Origin: Stramonita haemastoma
Lineage: Eukaryota; Mollusca; Gastropoda; Neogastropoda; Muricidae
DNA length: 64,000 bases
NCBI GenBank assembly: GCA_030674155.1
Contig: CM060344.1
Location: 29,794,188 to 29,858,187 of the forward strand
Reading direction: 5' to 3'
A program made the translations under genes and the position numbers. Each line of letters starts with the position of its first letter. Positions within the stretch are counted from its first letter, which is position 1. Of this stretch, positions 1 to 11,200 are shown piece by piece. The notes beneath the pieces were generated by a model. It was given only the letters and a program-made list of their open reading frames with translations. It had not been told where the DNA came from and did no database searches.

Positions 1-3000
1 AAAATCCAACCAACCATTTCCTAGTCTGGTCCAAAATCCAATCCACCATTCCTTGGTCGGGTCCAAAATCTGATCAACCTTTTTCTGCTTAGATCCAAAA
101 TTCAACCCACCACATTTGGTCAGGTCCAGAATCTGATCCACCTTTCTCTGGACGATTCCAAAATCCATCCACCTTTTCCTGGTCAGGTCCAAAGTTTAGT
201 CTACGCAACTTTTCTCATCGTCTAAAATACACCTTTTCTTGGTTGGGTTTAAATGCCAACCCATCGTTTCCTAATCCCATCAAAAATGCAACCTGTCCCA
301 AATCTAACCCACTAGTTTCTTGTCAGGTTTTAATCCAACCTCACTTTGTGTTTGTAGAACAGAGCCACTTATGCCTTGTCAAATCAAAATCAAACCCATC
401 TTTTCTTGGTCAGTTCAAAAATCTGATCCACCTATTCCTGGTCAGGTCCAAAATCCAAGCCACAATTACCTGGTCAGGTGCAAAATCCAACGCACCATTT
501 TCTGATCAGGTCCAAAAGGTGATCCAACTTTTCATGTGCAGGTCCAAAACCAACCCACCATTTCCTGGTCAAGTCAAAAATTCAACCCAACATTTCCTGA
601 TGAAGTCAAATATGCAACACCATTTCCTGGTCAGGTCCAAACTCTGATCGACATTTTCCTGATCAGGCCCAAAATCCAACCCGCCATTTTCTGGTCAGGT
701 CAACAATCTGATCCATCTTTTCCTGGATGGGTCCAAAATCCAATCCACCTTTTCCTGGTCAGAAACAAAGTTAGTCTACCCACCTTTTCTCATCGTCTTA
801 AATCTGCCTTTTATTGATTGGGTTAAAAATCCAACCCACCTTTTCCTTATCATGTCCAATTTGCAACCCAACTCTTCATAGTTTTGTCTCAAATCTAACC
901 CACTATTTTTTGGTCAGGTCAAAATTGAACCCGATTTTGTGTTTGAAGTAGACAGACATCTATCCCTGATCAGGTGCAAAATCCAACCCACCTTTCCCTA
1001 GTCAGGTCAAAAGATCTGACCCACCTTTTCCTGCTCAGGTCCAAAATCCAACCCATCATTTCCTGGTCAGGTCCCAAATCCGACTGACCATTTCCTGGTC
1101 AGGTCCAAAATCTGATCCACCGTTTCCTTGTCAGGTCCAAAATCCAACCCACGGTTTCCTGGTCGTCCAAAATGCAACCCACGCTTTCCTGGTCAGGTAA
1201 AAAATCTGATCCATATTTTTGTGGTCAGACCCAAAATAAAACTCACGATTTCCTGGTCATGTCCAAAATACAACCCACCTAATCCTGGTCATGTTCAAAA
1301 TCAGATCCACCTTTTCCTGGTCAGGTCCAAAATCCAACCCACCATTACCTTGTCAGTTCCAACATCCAACTCACAATTTCCTTGTCTGGTCCAAAATCTG
1401 ATCCACCTTTTACTGGTCAGGTCCAAATTCCAAACCACCGTTTCCTGGTCAGGTCCAAAATACAACCCACCTTTTCCTGGTCAGTTGGAAAATCCAAGCC
1501 ATCATTTTTTTGTCAGGTCCAAAATCCATCCCACCTTTTCCTGGTCAGATCCAAAATTCAGTCTACCCACCTTTTCTCAAGGTCTAAAATTCACCTTTGA
1601 TTGGTTGGGTTAAAAATCCTACCCATTTTTTCCTTATCCTCTTCAGAATGCAACCAACCTCTTCATAGTTTTGTCCCAATTCTAACCCACTATTTTCTGA
1701 ATAGGTTCATATCCAACCTTTTGGTGTTTGTAGTACAGACCCACCTATACCTGGTCAGGTCCAAAAGCCAACCCACCTGTCCTGGTCAGGTCCAAAATCT
1801 GATCCACCTTTCTTCTTGTCAGGTAGAAAATCTTATCCAAGTATTCCTGGTCAGGTCCAAAATCCAACCCACCAGTTCCTGGTTAAGCCTAAAATACAAC
1901 CCACAATTTCCTGGTCAGGTCCAAAATCTGATCCATATTTTCCTGGTCAGGTCAAAAACCCAACCCACCATGTCATGGTCAGGTACAAAATCCAACTCAC
2001 CATTCCAAGTCCAAAATCTGATCCATTTTTCCAGGTCAGGTTTAAAATCCAACCCACCAATTCCTGGTCAAATCAAAAATCTAACCCACCATTCCCTGGT
2101 CAGGTACAAAATCTAATCCACCTATTCCTCGTCAGGTCCAAAATCAAATCCTTCATTTCCTGGTCAGGTCCAAAATCAACTCCACTTTTCCATGGTCAGG
2201 TCAAAAGTCTGATCCATCTATTCCCGGTCAGTTCCAAAATCAAACCCATTATTTGTTTCTCAGGTCCAGAACCTGATCAAACTTTTCCTAGATGGGTCCA
2301 AAACCGAATCCACCTTTTCTTGGTTAGGTCCAAAATCCAATCAACCTTTTCCTGGTCAGGTTCAGTCTAACACCTTTTCTCGTCATCTTAAATCCACCTT
2401 TTCTTAGCTGGGTTAAAAATCCAACCCATTTTTTTCTTATCCTGTCCAAAATACAACTGACCTATTTGCACTTTTGTCTCAAATCTAACCCACTTTTTTC
2501 TTGCCAAGTCCAAATCCAACCTCATTTTGTTTTTGTAGTATAGACCCACCTAAGCCTGGTCAGGTCCAAAATCCAACCCACCTTTTCCTGGTCAGGTCCA
2601 AAATCTGATCCACTTATACCTGGTCAGGTCCAAAATGCAACCCACCATTTCATGGTGAGGTCCAAAATCCAACGCACCATTTCCTGGTCAGGTCCAAAAT
2701 CCAACCCACCAGTTCCTGGTCAAGTCCAAATTGAACACCAACATTTCCTGGTCAGGTCCAAAATCTGATCCATATTTTTCTGGTCAGCTCCAAAATCCAA
2801 CCCCCAATTTCCTGGTCAGGTCTAAAATGTAACCCACCAATTACTGGACAGGTCTAAAATTTGATCCCTATTTTCCTGGTCAGGTCAGAAATCCAACCAA
2901 CCATTTCCTGGTCACATCCAAAATCACGTCTAAATTCTGATCCACCTTTTCCTGGTCAGGTCCAAAATCCAACCCACCATTTCCTGTTCAGGTCCACAAT

Positions 3001-4471
3001 CTGATCCACCATTTCCTGGACGGGTCCAAAATCCAATCCATGTTTTCCTGGTTAGCTTCAAAGTTCAGTCTACCCACCTTTTCTCATGGTCTAATATCCA
3101 CCGTTTATTGGTTAGGTTAAAAATCAAACCCACCTTTTCCTTATCCACCTTTTTGCACATTTGTCTCGAATCTAACCCACTATTTTGTGGTCAGGTCTGA
3201 ATCAAACTTCAATTTCTGTTTATTGTACAGACACACCTATGCCTTGTCAGGTCCCAAATCAAATCCACTTTTTCCTGGTCAGGTTCAAAATCTGATCCAC
3301 CTTTTCCTTGTCAGGTCCAAGATGCAACCCACCATTTCCTGGTCAGGTCAAAAATCAAACCCACCATTTCCTGGTCAGGTCAAAAATGTGATCCACCTTT
3401 TCCTGGTCAGGCCCAAAATCAAACCCATCTTTTCCTGGTCAGGTCCAAAATCTGATCCACCTTTTCCTGGTCAGGTCGAAAATCCAACCCACCATTTCCT
3501 GGTCAGATCCAAAATCAGACCCACCATTTCCTGGTCAGATCCAAAATGTGATCCATCTTTTCCTGGTCAGGTCCAAAATCCAACCCACCATTTCCTGGTC
3601 AAGTCCAAAATGGAACCCACCATTTTCTTGTCAGGTCCAAAATCTCACATTTTCCTGGTCAGGCCCAAAACCCAACCCACTATTTCATAGTCAGGTACAA
3701 AATCCAACTCACCATTCCATAGTCAGGTCAGAAATCTGTTCAGCCTATTCCTGGTCAGGTCCAAAATCCAACACACCATTTCCTGGTTAGGTCAAAAATC
3801 TGATCCACATTTTCGTGGTCTGAACAAAAATCTGATCCACCTTTTCCAGGACAGGTCAAAAATCCTATCCACCTTTTCCTGGTCAGGTCCAAAGTTAAGT
3901 CTACCCACCTTTTCTGATCGTCTAAAATCCACCTTTTATAAGTTGAGTTAAAACTCCAACGCACCTTTTCCTTACCCCATCCAAAATGCAACCCACCTCT
4001 TCGTACTTTTTTTTTTTTTACAAATCTATTCCACTATTTTCTGGTCAGGTCCAAATCCAATCTCATTTTCTGTTTGTAGTACAGACCCACCTATTCGATG
4101 TCAGGTCCAAAATCCAACCCTCCTTTTTTTGGTCACGTCCAAAATCTGATCCACCTTTTCCTGGTCACGTCCAAAATGCAACCCACCATTTCCTTGTCAA
4201 TTCCAAAATCTAACCAACCATTTCCTGATCAGGTCCATAATCTGATCCATATTTTCCTGGTGAGGTTCAAAATGCAACCAATCATTTCCTGGTCAGGTCC
4301 AAAATCCAGCCCACCATCCTTGCTCAGGTCCATAATCTGATCCACCTATTCCTGGTCAGGTCCAAAATCCAACTCACCATTTCCTGCTCAGGTCCAAAAT
4401 GCGATCCACCTTTTTTACTGATCAGGTCCAAAATCCAGCCCACCATATCCTGGTCAAGTCCAAAATGCAAA
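1..4471 (+). repeat. Satellite A array, block 1 (32-bp monomer)
   Basis: Tandem array of a 32-bp monomer; e.g. the 'aggt' of successive units falls at 3441 and 3473. Two main monomer flavours alternate, one with 'ccaacccacca' and one with 'ctgatccacctt'. A run of diverged monomers forms a higher-order marker: 'agtctacccacc', then 'ttggttgggttaaaaatcc', then 'cttttgtctcaaatctaac', then 'tgtttgtagtacagaccca'. The marker recurs near 238, 815, 1599, 2404, 3107 and 3937, an irregular spacing of about 580-830 bp. Open frames run through the array in several frames with a 32-residue peptide period because 3 x 32 bp = 96 nt. I see no start context, splice signal or recognisable domain, so no gene is called. 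Confidence 0.95.
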
Positions 4472-4890
4472 TTTTCCTTTATGCAGAACATCTTGCGCGT
4501 ACGTTAAAATCCCGTTTCAGCTTTCAGAAGAACAGGCCATTGTGTGCCGGTAGGAGCAGTTTACAAAATTATGAAAAGAAACCCCCAGCAAGCACAAAGT
4601 TGTCGTGTATAAACACCATCCTTGAAGAAAAATCGGGGAGTTGAAGTCCTCAGAGCGGTTCTGGGCTGTATATGGACGCGTTTTGGCGGCTCTTTTGACG
4701 GTACTGGAACCATTCGTATCGGTCATTGTCTTTCCAATGGATCATTCCAGTGGAGTGGAGGGGGGGGGGTTGCTGCATGGGTAACAGCTTGTCCTCCATA
4801 TATTTTTACCCAGGCTTTGTGCTCTAAAGATTAGAGTGCAACTGCAGTCTTCCGAGACTGATGGGTGACTAGTACTACTACTAACACTAC
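4472..4890 (+). repeat. Module C copy 1 (retroposon-like A/B junction)
   Basis: Non-satellite module at the boundary of A and B. Landmarks in order: 'gcagaacatcttgcgcgta', 'aaaatcggggag', 'ggtactggaaccattcgta', a G-run near 4760, 'gcatgggtaacagcttgtcc', 'tttacccaggctttg', an imperfect inverted pair around 'gctctaaagattagag', 'cttccgagactgatgggtg' and a (TAC)n-like tail. Related copies occur at about 18847, 19133 (inverted), 20606, 21391, 25141, 25913 and 39501. The short copy at 21391 is flanked by a direct repeat and ends in (TAC)n, so the module is probably a non-LTR-type retroposon. No coding capacity is recognised. Confidence 0.7.
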
Positions 4891-5530
4891 AAACACGCAT
4901 TTTACTTTACGTATTTTACTACACTATAACACAAACATATTTGCACTATACAATATATTATAAAGACTATAAAACATTATTTACTGTACGATAACAAAAA
5001 GGCATTTTGTAATAGCATAGTACAGTCAAATGTTATAGTACAGTAAAGGCGTTTACAGTTAAATGTGCTTTATTTTGTGTAGTTGTAAAGTATAAACCAT
5101 TTTGTAATCTTATAATACGGTGAAATATGTTTGTTGTTGTAGTTCGTTTTACAATGAATTAAACTCAATAGTGTTACATACTATAGTAAAATGTGTTTTT
5201 GTTTTAGTATAGTAAACAGTGTTTTAAAATATAGTACTGAAAAATGTGTTTTGTAGTGTTTAATGTGTGTTTTCAGCTGTTATGGTAGAGTATAATGTGT
5301 TGTGTTTTTCAAAGGTTAGTTGTGTGCAGTTCTGATTCTGAAAATGGGGGAGTTTTGAAAACTGTCTTTTCTGGTGTTTTGTACTAAAAGGCTTTCTGTA
5401 ATAGTGCAGTAAAATGTGTTTTGTTGAGTGGTTGTAAAGTATGATGCGTTTTGTTGTCTTAAACGGGAAAATATGTTTTGCACAGTAATTGATGTTTTGT
5501 TGTGTTTCCTAGAACAGTAAAAAGAGTTTG

Positions 5531-5542
5531 TGTTAAAGCATA
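5531..5542. repeat. Target-site duplication, left, of LINE fragment
   Basis: 'tgttaaagcata', repeated exactly at 6258-6269 on the other side of the LINE fragment. The uninterrupted B paralog near 27291 reads 'gtgttaaagcatggtaaac', which is the empty site. Confidence 0.85.
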
Positions 5543-5562
5543 TGAAGAGATGGAAGAGCAAT

Positions 5563-5892
5563 GGAAGAGCACCAGGTAAGCTTGTGGATATCGGGGTGTG
5601 TAAAACAGTGTCCCTCCAATAATGAGGCTGTTTGTCATGCAGAGTTCCACCAGTCTCTCTCCGTTGTCATTCATGGTGCCACATCCTTCCTTTCCCATGG
5701 CTCTTTCTTGGCCTATGTTGTTATTTCCAACTTTTGCGTTCAGGTCGCCCATTACAATCTTCATGTCATGGCTTGGGATATCTTCCAGTTCTGCTTGTAG
5801 TTGTGCATAGAATTCGTCTTTGTCTTCTTCTGCACTGTCGTTAGTTGGTGCATAGCATTGGATGATAGTGGTGTTACAGAATCTACATTCCA
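5563..5892 (-). pseudogene. LINE endonuclease domain fragment (inverted)
   Basis: The minus-strand translation carries the exonuclease-endonuclease-phosphatase fold signature of LINE endonucleases: 'IIQCYAPTNDSAEE', 'MKIVMGDLNAKVGN' (catalytic D and N), 'NDNGERLVELC' and 'LIIGGTLF'. The enzyme nicks target DNA to prime reverse transcription. The fragment has lost its N terminus and the rest of the polyprotein, so it cannot be functional. It is antisense to the adjacent reverse transcriptase fragment. Confidence 0.88.
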
Positions 5893-6241
5893 CACGAAGA
5901 ATCTCAGGAGAATACTGCGCATCTTCTGGCCTGAGACCATCTCCAACCAAGAACTCCTGGCCCGCTGCGACCAAGAAAATATAGATACCATCATTATGCA
6001 AAGACGATGGAGATGGATAGGACACATCAGCCGACGGGAACAAGGGAACATCGCCCGAACAGCCCTCCACTGGACACCAGACGGAAAACGCAGGCGAGGA
6101 CGACCCAAGAACACCTGGCGTCGGACAATAGAAACAGAGCTGAAGACCCTCCAACACTCCTGGGGATCCATTCAGAAACTGGCCCAAGACAGGCAGGAGT
6201 GGAGAACCTTTGTTGCTGCCCTACATGCCAAGAAGGCATAA
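5893..6241 (+). pseudogene. LINE reverse transcriptase C-terminal fragment
   Basis: Open plus-strand frame ending at TAA 6239-6241. Residues such as 'RRWRWIGHISRREQGN', 'ALHWTPDGKRRRGRPKNTWR' and 'AQDRQEWRTFVAAL' are the conserved C-terminal domain that follows the reverse transcriptase in many RTE/CR1-like LINEs. The palm motifs (including the YxDD box) are absent. The upstream part of the frame runs into the inverted endonuclease fragment and is not original coding sequence. This is a dead fragment. Confidence 0.88.
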
Positions 6242-8210
6242 AAAGGCTTTGGATGGATGTTAAAGCATAGTAAACAGTGTGTTTGTCTGTAGTATAGCAA
6301 AATGTGTTTAATGGTGTAATAATATTGTTACATTACAGAAAATGTCTTTTTGTGCTGATGTAGTACAGTAAAATGTGTTTTGTAGTGTGATGGGAAAGTA
6401 GATTGTGTTTTTGTAGTGTTATTATGCAGTAATGTACTGGACAGTGAAATCTGCAGTTTCGTGAAGTTGCTATTCCAGAAATGTGGAATTTGATAGTAGT
6501 ACAGCAAGATGTACGCTGGTTTCAGTGTCTGAGTCAAGCCTTTAGCAACATGACAAATGCAAAACACTACACAGGGTTTTGTCTGCATCTGGGATAATAC
6601 ATGTTGTAACAACGATATGTTTGGCTGCAATTCTGCACACAGATTCATTTCCTTCATTGATTGTGAGTGATTATGTAAGTGATATATGTGTGCTGCAGAA
6701 AGTTATATATCTATGGCAATGCACTATTCTTGTACACTTCATGGACTATGTAATAATGCATTCTGCATCCAGATTCATTTCTCTGTTTTGCAGTTCTGAT
6801 TCTGAAAATGTGGGAGTTTTGATGTAGTAGAGAAAAAAAGTGTTTTCTGGTGTTCTAGTACTAAAAGGATTTCTGTAATTGCATAGTGCAGTAAAAAATG
6901 TGTTTTGTAGAGTGGTTGTAAAGTATGATGATGCGTTTTGATGTTTTAAACGGTAATATATGTTTTGTTTGGTAAATGATGTTTTATGGCGTTTCCTAGT
7001 ACAGTGAGATGAGTTTCTGTTGTAGCATAGTAAAATATTGTAGTATAGCAAAATGTGTTTAATGGTGTTATTGTAGAGAATGCCTTTTTGGGTTGTTATT
7101 TTCCAGAAAACACAGTAAAAGAAAAGGGCGTTTTGTAATAGCATAGTACAGTAAAATGTTATATTACAGTACAGGCGTTTTGTAATATCAAAGTAGAGTA
7201 AAATGTGTTTTGTTATGTAGTTGTTTTGTAATCTCATAATACGGTAAAACATGTTTTGTTTTGTTTTTTACAATGAATTACGCTGAATGGTGTGATACAG
7301 TACAGTAAAATGTGCCTGTCTCAGTATAGTGAACACTGTTTTGTAGTCCTACAGTACAGTAAAGATATGTTTTGTAGTGTTTTAGCACAATGGAATCTCT
7401 TTTTTGATCTGTTTTAGTGGACTGAAATGAAAGATTTTTGGAGTTATATTTTAAGAAATGTGTGTGTTTGGGTGGGAAATGTGTTTGTAGTACAGAAAAT
7501 AGTGTTACAGTAAAGTAGAATGTCTTTTGTATGTGTTAAAATACAACATGGTATAGGACACAGAAACATGTTTTGTATTGTTATAAGTCAGGAAAATGTG
7601 AGCGTTTGTTATAGTGCTGCATAATGGTATCATAATAGAGTAAAATTTGTTCTGTTGTATTATAAAATGTAAAATGTGTTTGCTGTGTTATGTGGTTATA
7701 GAGTGCAATAGGTTATGTTTTATAGTGTTATATCTTATTGTATTAAAGTACAGTGGGATGCGTTTCTGCTACAGTGTAGTAAAATACGTGTAGTAAAATG
7801 CGTGTTGGTAGTGTTACATCATAATAAACAGAGAGAAATGTGTGTTTTGTGCAGGTATGATACTAAAGTGTTAAAGTACAGTGCAATGTGTTTGTGCTAT
7901 AGTGTTGTAAAATATGTATAGTAAAATGTGTTTATAGTGTTACAGTATAATAAATGTGTGTTCTGTAGTGTTCTGAGAGTGAAATTTATAGTGCAGCAAA
8001 ATGTGTGATTTGAGGTGTACAGAAAATGCGTTTTGTAATCTGTATCCTGTAATTTTATATATAGTGCTGCCCTTTTTCTTTTCCATTTTTTTGGTGTTAT
8101 TGTAACTGAAAATCCGTTTCATAGTGTTATAACACGGTAAAAAAAACTTTGGTGAAGTTTTACAGTAAATTGTGTTTAATGCTGTTAAAGTACAGTAAAA
8201 TGTCTGTTTC

Positions 8211-8285
8211 TGAAACAGTTTTCCTGGTGCAATCAAAAATCCAAATCACCTTTTCCTCATTTAGTTAAACCTCCTACCGACTAGT
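8211..8285 (+). repeat. B-to-A linker, copy 1
   Basis: A ~70-bp junction, 'cagttttcctggtgcaatc' ... 'ccttttcctcatttagt' ... 'aaacctcc', marks where B ends and A resumes. The same sequence stands at the B/A boundaries near 23440, 28979 and 42482, inside A near 35783, and inverted near 62640. It is therefore a fixed part of the macro-repeat. Confidence 0.8.
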
Positions 8286-11200
8286 CTTTGCTCAGGTCCA
8301 AAAATCAACCCACCATTTCTTGGTCAGGTCCAAAATCCAACCAACCATTTACTTGTCAGGTCCAAAATCCAACCCACTTTTTCCTGGACGGGTCCAAAAT
8401 CCAATCCATTTTTTCCTTGTCAGGTCCAAAATTCAGTCTACACACCTTTTGTCATCGTCTAAAATCAACCTTTTATTGGTTGGGTTAAAAATCTTTCCCA
8501 CTGTTTCCTTATCCTATCCAAAATGCATCCGACCTATTCATAGTTTTGTTTCAAATCAAACCCACTATTTTCTGGTCAGGTCCAAATCCAACCTTTTGGT
8601 GTTTGTAGTACAGACCCACCTATTCCTTGTCAGGTCCAAAATCCAACCCACCTTTTCCTGTTGAGGTCCAAGATCTGATCCACCTTTACCCGGTCAGGTA
8701 CAAAATCTGATCCACGTATTTCTGGCCAGGTCCAAAATCCAACCCAACATTTTCTTGTCAAGTCCAAAATGCAACCCACCATTTCCTGATCAAGTCCAAT
8801 ATCTTATCCATATTTTTCTGGTCAGGTCCAAAACTAATCTACCATTTCCTTGTCAGGTACAAAATCTGATCCTCACATTCTTAGTCTGGTCCAAAATTCA
8901 ACCCACCATTTTCTGGTCAGATCCAAAATTTGATCCACCTTTTCCTGGTCAGGTCCAAAATCCAACCCACCATTCCTTGGTCAGTCAAAAATCTGATCCG
9001 CCTTTTCCTGGACGGGTCCAAAATCGAATCAACCTTTTCCCTGGTCAGGTCCAAAGATAAGTTTACCCACCCTTTCTCATTGTCTAAAATCAACCATTCA
9101 TTATTTGGGTTAAAAATCCAACCCACCTTTTCCTTATCCTGTCCAAATGCAACCCCCCTCTTTGTACTTTGGTCTCAAATCTAGCTCAGCATTTTCTTGT
9201 CAGGTCCAAATCCAACTTTATTTTGTGTTTGTAGTACAGACCCACCTTTTCCTGGTCAGGTCACAAATTGCAATACACCTTTTCCTACTCGAGTCCAAAA
9301 TCAAACCCACTATTTCCTGGTCAGGTCAAAAATCCAACCCACCATTTCCTAGTCAGGTCAAAAATCTGATCCATCTTTTCGAGGTCAGGTCCAAAATGCA
9401 TCCATCCATTTCCTGGTCAGGTCCAAAATGCAACCCACCATTTCGTAGATAGGTCCAATATCTGATCCAAATTTTCCTGGTCTGGTCAAACTCGAACCTA
9501 CCTTTTCCTTTTCAGGTCCAAATTCCAACCCACCATTCCATGGTCAGCTTCTTAAATCTGATCCACCTATTCCTGGTCAGGTCCAACAGGTCCATAATCA
9601 ACCCACCTATTCCTGATCAGGTCCAAAATTGAACCCATCTTTTCCTGGTCAGGTCAGGTCAGGTCAAGTTTAGTCTGACACCTTTTTATATCATCTTAAA
9701 TCGACCTTTTATTGGTTGGGATAAATATCAACCAAACTTTTCCTAGTCAGGTCCAAAATCTGATACACCATTTCCTGGTCATGTCCAAATTCCAACACAC
9801 TATTTTCTGGTCTGGTCCAAAATCCGACCCACCATTTCCTGGTGATGTCCAAAATCTGATCCACCTTTTCCTGGTCAGGTCAATAATCCAACCCATCATT
9901 TCCTGGTCAAGTCCAAAATGCAACCCATCATTTCCTGATCAGGTCCAGTATCTGATCCATATTATCCTTGTCAGCTCAAAAATCTAACCCATCATGTCCT
10001 GGTCAGGTCCAAAATCCAACCCACCATTCCATAGTCAGGTCCAAAATCTGAACCACCTATTCCTTGTCAGGTCTAAAATCCGACCAACAATTTCCTGGTC
10101 ATGTCCAAACTCTGATCTATCTAATCCTTGTCTTCTCCAAAAACTGATCCACCTTTTCCTGGTCAGGTCAAAAATCCAACCCACCATTACCTTATCAGGT
10201 CAAAAATCCAACCCAGAGTTTCCTGGTCAGGTCCAAAATTGGATCCACCGATTACTGGTCAGGTCTAAAAACCATGCCACCATTTCTTACTCAGGTCCAA
10301 AATCCAACTCACCTTTTCCTGGTCAGGTCCAAAATCCAACCCACAAAATCCTAGTCAGGTCCCAAATCTTTTCCTGGACAGGCCCATAATCCAATCCACC
10401 TTTTCGTGTTAAGGTCAAAAATTCAGTCTACCCACCTTTTCTCATAGTCAAAATTCCACCTTTCATTGGTTGGGTTAAAAATCCTACCCACATTTTCCTT
10501 ATCCTCTCCAGAATGCAACCGAACTGTTCGTTGTTTTGTCTCAAATCTAACCCACTATTTTCTGGTCAGGTCCAAATCCAACGTTTTGGTGTTTATAGTA
10601 CAGACCCACCTATTCCTGGAAAGGTCAAAAATCCATCCAACCTTTCCCTGGTCAGGTCCAAAATCTGATCCGACTTTTCCTGGTCAGCCAGAAAATCTGA
10701 TCCATGTATTCCTGGTCAGGTCCAAAATCCAACTAAACATTTCCTGGTCAGATCCAAAATCTGATCCACCTTTTCCTGGTCAGGTCCAAAATCCAACCCA
10801 CCATTTCTTGGTAAGGTCCAAAATCTGATCCACCTTTCCTAGACGGATCCAAAATCCAATCAACCTTTTCCCTGGTCAGGTCCAAAGTTCAGTCCACCCA
10901 CCATTTCTCATCATCTAATTTCCATCTTTTATAAGTTGGGTTAAAAATCCAACCGACCTTTTCCTTATCCCATCCAAAACACAACCCCCCTCTTTGTACT
11001 TGTTTCAAATCGAACCCAGCATTTTCTGGTCAGGTCCAAATTCACCCTCATTTTATTTTTGTAGTACACACCCACCTTTTGCTGGTCAGGTCACAAATCC
11101 AACCCACCTTTTCCTGGTCAGGTCCAAAATCAAACCCACTATTTCCTGTTCAGAGCCAAAATCCAACCCACCATTTCGTGGTCAGGTCGAAAATCTCATC

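Larger units (their letters stand above)
5543..6257 (+). mobile_element. 5'-inverted, truncated non-LTR retrotransposon
   Basis: A 715-bp insertion in B bounded by the 12-bp duplication tgttaaagcata. Its right part reads on the plus strand as the C-terminal end of a LINE reverse transcriptase protein. Its left part reads on the minus strand as an apurinic-endonuclease domain. The reverse transcriptase core that should lie between them is missing. Inversion of the 5' part with loss of sequence at the junction (~5893) is the product expected from twin priming during target-primed reverse transcription. The 3' end is very short: the frame stops at 6239-6241 and the insert ends with 'ggatgga', a short-tandem tail like that of RTE-type LINEs. 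Clade assignment is inferred. Confidence 0.85.
4891..8210 (+). repeat. AT-rich repeat B, copy 1
   Basis: About 3.3 kb of degenerate AT-rich repeats built around 'acagtaaaatgtgttttgta' and 'gtgttatagtacagta', unit length roughly 30 bp. Non-simple landmarks recur in the same order in the other B copies. One is 'agttctgattctgaaaatg' at 5328 and 6793. The other is a ~250-bp unique-looking segment from about 6449 to 6705 ('gaagttgctattccagaaa', 'ctgcatctgggataataca'). The copy is interrupted by a LINE fragment at 5543-6257. No host gene is seen. Confidence 0.85.

Noticed and set aside
1128..2370. Overlapping open frames of 160-185 codons in satellite A
   Set aside because: Peptides repeat every 32 residues because of the 32-bp DNA period, occur in several frames at once, and lack start context or domains. 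The same applies to similar frames at 3187-3690, 10994-11531, 15857-16324, 29054-29566, 31126-31601 and 34185-34604.
1..4471. CRISPR array (about 30-bp repeats)
   Set aside because: Units are contiguous with no unique spacers, drift gradually, and lie in a metazoan genome.
6746..7252. 168-codon minus-strand frame in B
   Set aside because: Low-complexity translation of AT-rich repeats (N/T/F/Y-rich 'TKHILLYY' motifs); equivalent frames appear in other B copies with breaks.
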